Assembly: GCA_026391655.1 (NCBI GenBank)
Contig: JAPLDR010000065.1
Span: 1-41,558, forward strand
Source of the DNA: Bacteroidia bacterium
GTDB taxonomy: Bacteria > Bacteroidota > Bacteroidia > Bacteroidales > Prolixibacteraceae
DNA length: 41,558 nt
Direction: 5' to 3'
The position numbers and the translations under genes are program-made. The notes under the pieces are model-generated. The model was not told the origin of the DNA and did no database searches. It was given only the letters and a program-made list of their open reading frames with translations. Shown one piece after another: positions 33,436 through 41,420 of the stretch. Position 1 is the first letter of the stretch, and every line of letters starts with the position of its first letter.

Positions 33436-34068
33436 CTATTTATGTTTACGTGACTGATTTGACTGATTTGACAGATTGGTGATTTTACCTTTTTTAGGTT
33501 GTGGCCTGAAAATATCGTTAACCTCCTGAAGGTGCATATCTGGATTTGGGATAAGTTTTCCGTGCGAAAGTTCGGCCATATCTTTCAATATTTTAGAATC
33601 TTCCACCGCATCTTTATTCCATACGAGGTACGATTTTTTCATCTGGTTGGCAAGCATCTCTGTATTTGCAGCTTTTTGTGGATTATCATCTTCCAGTTTG
33701 GCCGTAGCTGCAATATATTTTTCCATGATCTTGCCGTAATGACGGTATCTTATATCGGTTTGATCGTAAGTAATCAGTCTTGGCTTTTCAATAAAAGTTT
33801 CCGGTTTCGGCGGATCGTAAGGGTAATCGATATCCAACTTAAAATCAGACATTATCGCGATGTGATCCCAAAGTTTATGCTTGAATTCGGCGATATCACG
33901 CAGGTAAGGGTACATCATGCCCATAACATCTATCACTGCTTTTACAGCAAGGATTCGCTCTTCCCTGTTTTCGATCTGCATGATATGATCAACCATTTTA
34001 TGAATACTTCTGCCATATTCGGGAAGTTTCATTTTCTTTCGCTGGGTATTATAATCGCGTGCTATCAT
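33436..34068 (-). CDS. DUF4290 domain protein
   Basis: A 210-residue cytoplasmic protein of the Bacteroidota-specific DUF4290 family, recognised by YNTQRKKMKLPEYGRSIHKMV at the N-terminus and YPYLRDIAEFKHKLWDHIAIMSDF. Function is unknown. It lies just upstream of murA, an arrangement I believe is common in the phylum, and shares its transcript. The last dozen residues (NLSNQSNQSRKHK) are encoded by short direct repeats of TTTGACTGA and look like a recent, unconserved extension. Confidence 0.85.
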   Translation of the reverse strand: MIARDYNTQRKKMKLPEYGRSIHKMVDHIMQIENREERILAVKAVIDVMGMMYPYLRDIAEFKHKLWDHIAIMSDFKLDIDYPYDPPKPETFIEKPRLITYDQTDIRYRHYGKIMEKYIAATAKLEDDNPQKAANTEMLANQMKKSYLVWNKDAVEDSKILKDMAELSHGKLIPNPDMHLQEVNDIFRPQPKKGKITNLSNQSNQSRKHK

Positions 34069-34127
34069 TGTCTCTTAATTAATTATCGTATAAAATCATT
34101 GCTGATCTTTGCAGTTTTTTGCAATTA

Positions 34128-34135
34128 CAAAGCTA
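34128..34135 (-). promoter_or_regulatory. Promoter -7 box of the DUF4290-murA operon
   Basis: TAGCTTTG on the minus strand matches TAnnTTTG. A TTTG about 20 bp upstream on the same strand fits the -33 element. The ATG at 34068 follows after about 60 bp. Confidence 0.5.
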
Positions 34136-34171
34136 ATCGTTTTTAATCGTTATTTCAAACCTGATTGAATA

Positions 34172-36493
34172 TTACTCAATTTGATCTGAAATCCTTAGTT
34201 TAGCGAATTTAAGCAGGAGGTTTTTTTCACCGGCATTCGGGAAAAATACCTTTGCTTTGATATCTGGCATTTTTCCTTCAATATTCATCACTTTCCCTCT
34301 TCCAAAACGTTCGTGTTCAACAAACATACCAATCTTAATCTTATCGGGACTGTCGCTTTGGAATGGTTCAGAGTTTGATGGTAATACACTTTTAGAGATT
34401 TGAATTCGCTGGCCGGTTATCCCGGGTTTTCGGGGCGGCTGGTATTTCTTTTCTTCCCATTGAAGATGCCGGTTGCTGCTGTCTGCCATAAGTTCATGGT
34501 TTCGAAACTGAGGAATCGAACGGCTATTCTGAATTTCGAGAAACTGATGATCAATTTCGCCGATAAAACGGCTTGGATTACAGAATTCGGCCTTCCCCCA
34601 ACGGAATCTTTGCTGGGCAAACGAAAGCCAAGCCTGATTTTCAGAACGTGTCAATGCGACATAAAAAAGCCTTCGTTCCTCTTCAAGTTCTGATAATGTG
34701 AGTGTTCCCGAAAAACCTGATGGAAAAAGGTTCTCTTCCAATCCGACAATAAAAACATTCTTAAATTCAAGTCCTTTTGATGAATGAACAGTCATAAGTG
34801 TTACCTTATCGGCATCACTGTCTTTGTCGTTATCCTGATCAGTCAGTAGAGCAACATCTTCCATAAAAATCTGTAAACCATCGGGTCGTCCCTCTTCTTT
34901 GGCAGTCAGCGAAAAGTCTTGAATAGCATTCAGCAACTCCTGTGTATTTTCGTAACGACTTAGATTTTCGGGTGATTTATCCTGATAAAGTTCCGTGAGA
35001 ATTCCCGATTCGGAAGCAATTTTATTGGCCATTTCGTAGGCCTCAGTTGTGGTAAACTGAACTGCAAATTTGCTGATCAGTTGGGTAAAAACACTGATTT
35101 TCCTGATAACACCCGCGTTTAACCCAGCCAATAACATTTTTTCGGGGTAGGTTGCAACCTCAAAAATACTACACCCCGAAGTTGCTGCGGCATCCTCAAG
35201 TTTGTTAAGTGTGGTAGCACCGATTCCTCTTGCAGGATAGTTGATGATCCGCTTAAACGATTCATCGTCTTTTGTATTGATAATCAACCTGAAATAGGAG
35301 AGAATATCTTTGATTTCTTTGCGCTGGTAAAATGATAATCCGCCATAGATTTTATAAGGGATGTTCCGCTTTCGCAAAATCTCTTCAAATACACGTGATT
35401 GTGCATTAGTCCGATAAAGAATTGCAAAGTCGGAGTAGTTTTCGTGGTCTTTCATCCGATGGTCGAATATTTCATTTGCAACCAGATATCCCTCTTCGTG
35501 TTCGTTCATCGCGGTTAAAACTTTGATCCGCTCGCCCAAGGCATTTTCGCTGAATACAGTTTTCGGTAACTGGTGTTTGTTTTTGGCAATCAGACTATTG
35601 GCGGCGTCAACAATTACCTGGGTTGAGCGGTAGTTTTGCTCCAGTTTATAAGTGCTGTAGCCCGAATAATCGTTCTTGAAATTGAGAATATTTTCGATTC
35701 TTGCTCCCCGGAAGGAGTAAATGCTCTGTGCATCGTCGCCTACAACGCAGATATTTTGGTGGATTTCGGCTAGTCTCTTGACGATCAGGTATTGTGAGAA
35801 ATTGGTATCCTGATACTCATCTACAAGAATATAACGGAACAACTGCTGGTATTTTGAGAGAATTTCGGGATGATTTTTAAATAAAATATTGGTAATCAGC
35901 AATAAATCATCAAAATCCATCGCTCCGGCATTTTTACACCGTTTTGAATATTCGAGATAGATTTCTCCTGTTCGCGGAATCCGTGCTGCCTGATCGGCTT
36001 CACGCATCAGGGGATTCTGATGATAGGCTACGGGTGTGATAAGGTTGTTCTTGGCTGTCGAAATACGGCTCAGAATAACGCCTGGTTTATAGGTGGCATC
36101 TTCGAGATTAAGACTTTTTATTACTGATTTGATCAGACTCTTTGAATCCTGTGTATCATAGATCGTAAAAGTAGAGGGATAGCCGATTGTTGCAGCTTCT
36201 GCACGTAGAATTCTCGAAAAGATAGCGTGAAAAGTTCCCATCCAAAGATGCCTCGAAACGTTATTTCCAACCTCTGTTGCAATTCGCTCTTTCATTTCAC
36301 GGGCAGCCTTGTTTGTAAAGGTAAGCGCAAGGATTGCCGAAGGTGGAACTCCGTTTGTCAAAAGATGCGCAATCCGGTAGGTGAGTACACGCGTCTTTCC
36401 GGATCCTGCACCTGCAATCACGAGTGAAGCTCCTTCTGTATTGATCACAGCATCGCGTTGGGCGCTGTTCAGATTTTCAAGATAATTTGACAA
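34172..36493 (-). CDS. pcrA: UvrD/PcrA-type DNA helicase
   Basis: Superfamily 1 3'-5' helicase that unwinds DNA in excision and mismatch repair and clears proteins from DNA. It is 773 residues. Helicase motifs in order: LNSAQRDAV (Q-like), AGAGSGKTRVLTYR (Walker A), ALTFTNKAAREMKER (Ia), ILVDEYQDTN (Walker B), VVGDDAQSIYSFRGA (III), KLEQNYRST (IV), VTLMTVHSSKGLEF (V), ERRLFYVALTRS (VI). The C-terminus has the Tudor-like IGMFVEHERFGRGKVMNIEG found in UvrD/PcrA. The upstream promoter box at 36551-36558 suggests a single-gene transcript. Confidence 0.97.
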   Translation of the reverse strand: MSNYLENLNSAQRDAVINTEGASLVIAGAGSGKTRVLTYRIAHLLTNGVPPSAILALTFTNKAAREMKERIATEVGNNVSRHLWMGTFHAIFSRILRAEAATIGYPSTFTIYDTQDSKSLIKSVIKSLNLEDATYKPGVILSRISTAKNNLITPVAYHQNPLMREADQAARIPRTGEIYLEYSKRCKNAGAMDFDDLLLITNILFKNHPEILSKYQQLFRYILVDEYQDTNFSQYLIVKRLAEIHQNICVVGDDAQSIYSFRGARIENILNFKNDYSGYSTYKLEQNYRSTQVIVDAANSLIAKNKHQLPKTVFSENALGERIKVLTAMNEHEEGYLVANEIFDHRMKDHENYSDFAILYRTNAQSRVFEEILRKRNIPYKIYGGLSFYQRKEIKDILSYFRLIINTKDDESFKRIINYPARGIGATTLNKLEDAAATSGCSIFEVATYPEKMLLAGLNAGVIRKISVFTQLISKFAVQFTTTEAYEMANKIASESGILTELYQDKSPENLSRYENTQELLNAIQDFSLTAKEEGRPDGLQIFMEDVALLTDQDNDKDSDADKVTLMTVHSSKGLEFKNVFIVGLEENLFPSGFSGTLTLSELEEERRLFYVALTRSENQAWLSFAQQRFRWGKAEFCNPSRFIGEIDHQFLEIQNSRSIPQFRNHELMADSSNRHLQWEEKKYQPPRKPGITGQRIQISKSVLPSNSEPFQSDSPDKIKIGMFVEHERFGRGKVMNIEGKMPDIKAKVFFPNAGEKNLLLKFAKLRISDQIE

Positions 36494-36550
36494 AGTGTTG
36501 TAATTTAAGTACTTCGTATTATTGTATTACGGTGTTATCCGTGGATTGCG

Positions 36551-36558
36551 CAAATTTA
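36551..36558 (-). promoter_or_regulatory. Promoter -7 box of the helicase gene
   Basis: TAAATTTG on the minus strand, an exact TAnnTTTG match, 58 bp before the start codon. Confidence 0.45.
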
Positions 36559-36632
36559 AACAAAAATACTTATTTCGTTTTCTGTTAATTCGATAATGAT
36601 GAGGCTAGTTCTAAAAGTGATAAAATAAAAAA

Positions 36633-36726
36633 TGCCACCAAGGTGCTAAGACAGTAAGTTGCACAAAGTGCTGAATATATGTAGCATATCCTTGGTGAAC
36701 CTTGGTGTCTTTGAGTCTTGGTGGCA
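36633..36726. repeat. 94-bp imperfect inverted repeat, copy 2
   Basis: Begins TGCCACCAAG and ends CTTGGTGGCA, the same length as the copy at 20758-20851 and sharing the centre CACAAAG-x2-CTGAATAT. Where copy 1 has CCACAAAG paired with CTTTGTGG, this has CCACCAAG paired with CTTGGTGG, a paired change. It occupies most of the divergent gap between the helicase and the next T9SS gene, which holds nothing else but promoter elements. Confidence 0.8.
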
Positions 36727-36791
36727 AAAAATGACTTTTTCGAGTAAGCTCAATGATTAATTTCGTAATATTGTACACCAATAACTGAAAG

Positions 36792-38105
36792 ATGCTTTTA
36801 ATGGAACAGGTTCGAATTGTCAGACGGGGATTTTTTTTGTTAATATTCCTTTTACTTTCTGTGGAATTTGTTGCCGGACAATCTCTTGTATCAACTTCAG
36901 CCTCTTTTTCCGAGAAAACCTCCTATCCTGTTTTCACCGGAAATGATTTTATTTATTATTTCTGCGGGACAAACGGACAACTGAGTGGCTCTTTGAAGGC
37001 ATCTTCCTCAGGTTCTCAGGTCACATTTACCTGGGAAAAGTATAATCCGGTTACAGGATCTTTCAGCTTTTTTTCGAACGAAACGGGTACGTCTTCTGTT
37101 TTGACCGGACTTGACAACGGTTGTTACAGGGTCAGTTTCAGGGAGAATGGAGTTGATCGTCTTTTCAGAGCCTGGATCATGAATGGATGGGTGGTACCCA
37201 CCTCTGTCATTTCCGAATCAAATTGTCAGTATTTTAAACTTCAGGGTGGAGTAACCGGCTCAAATTATGTGTATTACGATTTATCGTCGCGTCAAGTTGT
37301 TACACTCGATCCCGGGTATAAATACATCTGGTACACCGATAATATTCCGGGTATGACAATTCCGAATCCAATTATTTATGGCCCTCCAACCAAAAATAGT
37401 GTTTGCCGTTTAGAGGTGACTGATCGTGCCGGTTGTATGCAAAGCAGTCAGGTAAACTATGTATCAATTGTAACGAAAGCAAAGTTCTCGTGGAAACCGG
37501 ATCAGGTTTTGAACCCGCAGTTTACTACTCCCGAAGCTCCATTGGAAGTCAAATTCACCAACGAATCAGAGAATGGAGATCCCGATAAATTCGAGTGGTT
37601 TCTTTTCAAGGAAAAATCGAAAATTGAACAAGAAGGATCGGCCGGAGGAAAGGTTGATTCCATCATGGAACGAATTTACGAGGTAAATCCGGTTTATACA
37701 TACGAGAACTCAGGAAGTTATAAAGTGAAACTCATATCTGCCAAACAAAGTGCGGGATATACCTGTCGCGATACATTTTATCTCAAGGATTACATCGTTA
37801 TCGATACATCACTGGTGAAGGTTCCCCCGGCTTTTACTCCGAATGGCGATGGTGTAAATGATGTATTAACCATTCAGACCCGTTCGCTTGAATCGCTTGA
37901 TATTCAGATATTAAACAGGTGGGGACGTATTGTTCATAAATTTAGTAAGACGGGTTATATTCCCGCTGATTCAGAACTTGCAGCATGGGACGGTAAAGTG
38001 AATGGCAAATTAGCCACACCGGGAGTCTATTTTTATATAGTTGATGCGCAAGGACGTGACGGGGAACGAAGGCGAAAAAAGGGGTTTATTCAGTTGATTT
38101 GGTGA
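36792..38105 (+). CDS. Secreted protein with T9SS type B sorting domain
   Basis: A 437-residue exported protein. The signal segment GFFLLIFLLLSVEFVAGQ is preceded by a short basic stretch; translation starts at ATG 36792 or 36801. The middle has two Ig/PKD-like parts (FTWEKYNPVTGSFSFF; KFEWFLFKEKSK with VYTYENSGSYKVKLI). The last 90 residues are a complete gliding-motility-associated type B domain: PPAFTPNGDGVNDVLTI, LDIQILNRWGRIV, AAWDGKVNGKLATPGVYFYIV, GFIQLIW. It is not closely similar to the giant proteins. The ligand is unknown; it is probably a surface or gliding-associated protein. Confidence 0.85.
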   Translation: MLLMEQVRIVRRGFFLLIFLLLSVEFVAGQSLVSTSASFSEKTSYPVFTGNDFIYYFCGTNGQLSGSLKASSSGSQVTFTWEKYNPVTGSFSFFSNETGTSSVLTGLDNGCYRVSFRENGVDRLFRAWIMNGWVVPTSVISESNCQYFKLQGGVTGSNYVYYDLSSRQVVTLDPGYKYIWYTDNIPGMTIPNPIIYGPPTKNSVCRLEVTDRAGCMQSSQVNYVSIVTKAKFSWKPDQVLNPQFTTPEAPLEVKFTNESENGDPDKFEWFLFKEKSKIEQEGSAGGKVDSIMERIYEVNPVYTYENSGSYKVKLISAKQSAGYTCRDTFYLKDYIVIDTSLVKVPPAFTPNGDGVNDVLTIQTRSLESLDIQILNRWGRIVHKFSKTGYIPADSELAAWDGKVNGKLATPGVYFYIVDAQGRDGERRRKKGFIQLIW

Positions 38106-38126
38106 CAGGGAAGATGAGTAAAAATA

Positions 38127-38176
38127 ATTCGGCAATTCGACAATTGACTTCGTCGAACTTCGTTTCGGCAATGTGA
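38127..38176. repeat. Fragment of the intergenic repeat (5' part only)
   Basis: ATTCGACAATTGACTTCG followed by TCGAACTTCGTTTCGGCAAT, nearly identical to the first part of the element found after the giant array genes. The palindromic core is absent. It again lies just downstream of a T9SS type B gene, 22 bp after its stop. Confidence 0.75.
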
Positions 38177-38287
38177 ATATTCCAATTTTGTAGCACAATT
38201 ATTTTCCTTATTGATTTTATGCCAGCCGCCAGTAGCTAAATACCAGTCGCAATTACATTTATAGCAAGCAATAAATTATTTCAAATA

Positions 38288-38557
38288 ATGAACGATAATA
38301 TTGATAAATTTCGTGAGCTGCTGGCAGAAAATAAGGAGTGGCCAATGCTTTATTATTTTAAGTTCATTGTTTACAATAATCAGGAAAAACTAAACCAGGT
38401 AAAGGAGCTTTTTACCGATCCGTCAGCGATCACCTATAAAACATCAAGGGATATCAAATTTATCAGTTTGTCTTGCAAACAACTAATGCCCGATCCGGAG
38501 TCAATTATTGCAATTTACGAGAAAGCAAGTCTTGTTGATGGATTGATTGCATTATAA
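38288..38557 (+). CDS. YbeD/DUF493-family small protein
   Basis: An 89-residue cytoplasmic protein that fits the DUF493 (YbeD) family, a small alpha-beta fold resembling amino-acid-binding regulatory domains. Recognisable parts are WPMLYYFKFIV, VKELF, KTSRDIKFISLSCKQLMPDPESIIAIYEKASLVDGLIAL, with the typical ending. The function is unknown. It stands alone between the T9SS gene and the regulator. Confidence 0.75.
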   Translation: MNDNIDKFRELLAENKEWPMLYYFKFIVYNNQEKLNQVKELFTDPSAITYKTSRDIKFISLSCKQLMPDPESIIAIYEKASLVDGLIAL

Positions 38558-38700
38558 AAATATCCTCGGTGTTTTTGCTTTACTGTAAAGGTAAGCAACA
38601 AATAAAAACTTCACCAGAAAATCATTTTAAAATATTTTAGTACTTCAAACTAATCATTACCTTTACATTAAAATTAAATACTACAAATAGGTGGCATTTT

Positions 38701-39135
38701 ATGATTCTAAGTAAAACAACTGAATATGCCCTTTCGATTCTCAGTTATATGGCCACGCGAACTGACGAGGTTTACTCTGCAGAATACCTTTTCAATGAGC
38801 TGAAAATACCTCGCAGTTATCTGCGTCGGCTATTGACCGGTTTATCTAAATTTGGGTTTATCAAAAGCAGCTTAGGGCGTAAGGGTGGATTTGTTTTTGC
38901 AAAAGATATTAAGGAGATTAGTTTCTATCAGATTATCAATACGATGGAAGGTGCTGATGCAATGAATACCTGCCTTCTTGGATTTAGTTGTTGTATAGTT
39001 GACCATCCTTGCGTAATGCATGATATTTGGATGGAAGCCCGCTCGAAAATGATAAATACACTTTCAAACACAACACTTGCTGATTTAAAAGAAAAGTATC
39101 AGCAGGATTTATTGAAGAATCTTCGGTCAATTTAA
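38701..39135 (+). CDS. Rrf2-family regulator, NsrR-like, with Fe-S cysteines
   Basis: A 144-residue winged-helix repressor of the Rrf2 family (SKTTEYALSILSYMA, IPRSYLRRLLTGLSKFGFIKSSLGRKGGF). The segment after the recognition and wing parts has Cys 91, 97, 98 and 104 (NTCLLGFSCCIVDHPCVMHDIW). That spacing is close to the three-cysteine iron-sulfur site of NsrR, which senses nitric oxide, so it is probably a NO- or redox-sensing repressor. The specificity is inferred. It is 38 bp upstream of the oxidase subunit genes and is likely to control them; a possible promoter box TACCTTTA lies at 38658-38665. Confidence 0.88.
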   Translation: MILSKTTEYALSILSYMATRTDEVYSAEYLFNELKIPRSYLRRLLTGLSKFGFIKSSLGRKGGFVFAKDIKEISFYQIINTMEGADAMNTCLLGFSCCIVDHPCVMHDIWMEARSKMINTLSNTTLADLKEKYQQDLLKNLRSI

Positions 39136-39173
39136 TTATAGTTTCCTATTAGTTTCACTTAAAATGTTTTAAG

Positions 39174-39743
39174 ATGGTTGACTCTGCTGTTGTTTTAAAT
39201 GGCCAGACGCTGGCCTACACATTCTATTGTTTAGCGATTATTTCGCTCGTAGGATGGTTCGGTTATAAAATTACCAGAAAAGGAAAGGACCGTCTTGTAA
39301 AAAACGGACTTTTCTATGCTTTTGTCACAATGTTGGTTATACTCGGAGTATCGCTTCACATCGTGACCTACAATACGATACCCTGGGCTTCAATGGACCT
39401 GAACCGTGCAGAAATAAAGCCGGATAAGGTATTCAACATTACTGTTGAAAAGCATCATTTTGTTTTACCTGCGGAAAAAATGGTTATGCGATGCCATGAG
39501 AAAGTACTTTTTCTGGTTACTTCCAACGACCTTACTTATGGATTTGGCCTGTTCAGGCAGGACAATTCGATGGTTTTCCAAATGCAGGTTGTTCCGGGAC
39601 ATAAAAACGATATTCTTTGGGAGTTTGACAGGGAAGGCGTTTATTCTATCCGATCAACAGAGTATTCCGGACCCAAGGGGGTTGACATGATCGAAAAGGG
39701 AGCTGTCGTCGTCACCTGTGAAAAAACGGCGTCCATTAATTAG
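39174..39743 (+). CDS. Cytochrome oxidase subunit II-like protein lacking CuA ligands
   Basis: A 189-residue membrane protein with two N-terminal transmembrane helices (about 13-31 and 45-65) and a periplasmic cupredoxin-like domain, the shape of oxidase subunit II. The CuA site is gone: Tyr122 stands in the usual His place (TSNDLTYGFGL), and the C-x3-C-x3-H-x2-M-like loop reads STEYSGPKGVDM, with Ser161, Ser165 and Val in place of both Cys and the His; the Met remains. It should therefore not take electrons from cytochrome c through CuA; direct quinol use, as in quinol oxidases, is the natural alternative. It is between the regulator and subunit I genes, 30 bp before the latter. Confidence 0.82.
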   Translation: MVDSAVVLNGQTLAYTFYCLAIISLVGWFGYKITRKGKDRLVKNGLFYAFVTMLVILGVSLHIVTYNTIPWASMDLNRAEIKPDKVFNITVEKHHFVLPAEKMVMRCHEKVLFLVTSNDLTYGFGLFRQDNSMVFQMQVVPGHKNDILWEFDREGVYSIRSTEYSGPKGVDMIEKGAVVVTCEKTASIN

Positions 39744-39773
39744 TAATAACAATCATTTTAACCAGCTAAAAAT

Positions 39774-41393
39774 ATGAACTTTCTACAAACTTTTATGAGC
39801 GGTGAAGGGGGATTATTCAAACCAAATAGTTTGACCCCCATGCAGAAACTAACCCTCCGTTTTGTTGTTGTCGGACTGTTTTATTATGCCTTTGCAGTGA
39901 TCGAAGGGATGATTATGCGGATTTACGAAATTCAGCCGATACCGGCCATTTCGTCTGATCAGTTTTTTGCCATTATGACGGCTCATCCATTGGTGGGTAT
40001 ATTTGGATCAACCTATTCGATTGTATTTGGGGCTTTTCTGTTTCTGGTTCCTTTTTTGATGAACAAGCCACTGTGGAGCATTAAATTGGGAAATTGGACA
40101 ATGTGGCTGATCGCCATTGGTACATTTGTATTCTGGTCATCCGGCTTTATCACTCATTATGCGCCGCTCTATACACTTTACTGGCCTTTACCAGCCGATT
40201 TTAGTCAGTTTAGTCTGATTGGAGGCATCTTCTTTATTACCGGTATTGCTCTCGTAATGGTAGGTACCGTATTCTTTGTGATCAATATTTACAAAACAAT
40301 CGTTTTTACACCTGAGGGCTTTGAGCCGCAACCTAAATGTGCCTTGTTGAAATCGGCCTTGGGAATGACAGCTATGGCCAACCTTTTTCGGAAGAACAAG
40401 AAAGAGCAACTTGTCTCCCTGCCAGTGGCTGCAATCGCTCAAGGCACTGTTGATGTGGCATTTAATTCTGCTATTATCCTTTTTACGGGGGTACTGATTC
40501 TGGTTTATATGGTTGCAGCGCTGCTGGGTTTCGATCTTAAATCCAGTGCAATTGATGCACTCTTATATAAAAACTGGTTCTGGTGGGGTCTCGATCTGAT
40601 CGCCGATGGATTGGTACTGATTTTTGTGGCTGGTACCTGGTATTTATTGGCAACATTGATCACCGGTAAAAAGCTTTATATGGAAAAGGTGGCTCGAATT
40701 GCACTGCTGGTTGAGCTGGTTGTCTCCTGGACAGTATGGTCGCATCACCTGTTATCAGATCAGGCACAACCCGGATTTCTGAAAGTCGTCTCTGGTGAAT
40801 TGGTAACTGCCTTTGAATTAATCACACAGGGTCTGGCTTTCTTTATCACATTAGCCACATTATGGAGTGCCCGCCCTTTGAAGATGACCAATCCGTTGAA
40901 ATTTTTGCTCGGAGGTCTTTTGGGTTTCGGACTCGCAGTGCCAGCCGGGATTATGCAGGCTGATATCGGTTTAAACAGGATTCTTCACAATACGCAGTGG
41001 GTAATTGGACCCCATGTGCATGTAGCCATCCTGGTCGGACTTGCAATGACGCTTTACTCTGCAATCTATTTTTTATTTCCTATTTTGACAAACGGTGCAA
41101 AATTGTACAGTCAAAAACTGGCGAATTTCCATTTCTGGGCACAGCTTTTTGGAGGCATCGGAATGGGAGCATTCATGGGAATGGCCGGATTGCATGGCAT
41201 GTTGCGTCGTTCGCTATATGTAAATGGTGAGTTCAATCTCTATATGATTCTGGCAGCTATTTGCGGCGCTTTTCTTCTTTTTGGATTTTTAGCTTTCTTC
41301 TTCAATATTGTGATGAGCCTCGGACTTAACGGGGTTATTGGAATATTTAAACCATCCAAACTGAAAACTACAGATCTCTTGCCCAAAGCCTGA
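39774..41393 (+). CDS. Heme-copper oxidase/NO-reductase-like subunit I with Asp replacing a distal-metal His
   Basis: A 539-residue inner-membrane protein with about 12 or more transmembrane helices, of the heme-copper oxidase superfamily and closest in pattern to the NorB type. His71 (MTAHPLVGIFG) and His416 fit the low-spin heme, His414 (GPHVHVAIL) the high-spin heme, and His324-His325 (WSHHLLSDQ) two of the three distal-metal ligands. The third ligand segment reads WFWWGLDLIADGLVL: it aligns with the NorB WWVVHLWVEGVWEL, with Asp274 in place of His and Asp278 in place of the Glu. A standard oxygen-reducing site is thus unlikely; NO reduction or another reaction is plausible. It is probably in one operon with subunit II and the NsrR-like regulator. 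Confidence 0.85.
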   Translation: MNFLQTFMSGEGGLFKPNSLTPMQKLTLRFVVVGLFYYAFAVIEGMIMRIYEIQPIPAISSDQFFAIMTAHPLVGIFGSTYSIVFGAFLFLVPFLMNKPLWSIKLGNWTMWLIAIGTFVFWSSGFITHYAPLYTLYWPLPADFSQFSLIGGIFFITGIALVMVGTVFFVINIYKTIVFTPEGFEPQPKCALLKSALGMTAMANLFRKNKKEQLVSLPVAAIAQGTVDVAFNSAIILFTGVLILVYMVAALLGFDLKSSAIDALLYKNWFWWGLDLIADGLVLIFVAGTWYLLATLITGKKLYMEKVARIALLVELVVSWTVWSHHLLSDQAQPGFLKVVSGELVTAFELITQGLAFFITLATLWSARPLKMTNPLKFLLGGLLGFGLAVPAGIMQADIGLNRILHNTQWVIGPHVHVAILVGLAMTLYSAIYFLFPILTNGAKLYSQKLANFHFWAQLFGGIGMGAFMGMAGLHGMLRRSLYVNGEFNLYMILAAICGAFLLFGFLAFFFNIVMSLGLNGVIGIFKPSKLKTTDLLPKA

Positions 41394-41408
41394 TAAAAAA
41401 ATATCAGG
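41389..41408. terminator. Weak hairpin at the end of subunit I
   Basis: CCTGATA (41389-41395) pairs with TATCAGG (41402-41408) around six A; it includes the stop codon. No T-run follows, so it is a poor terminator at best. The group II intron's 3' end is only 13 bp further on. Confidence 0.3.
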
Positions 41409-41420
41409 GAATTATTCATA

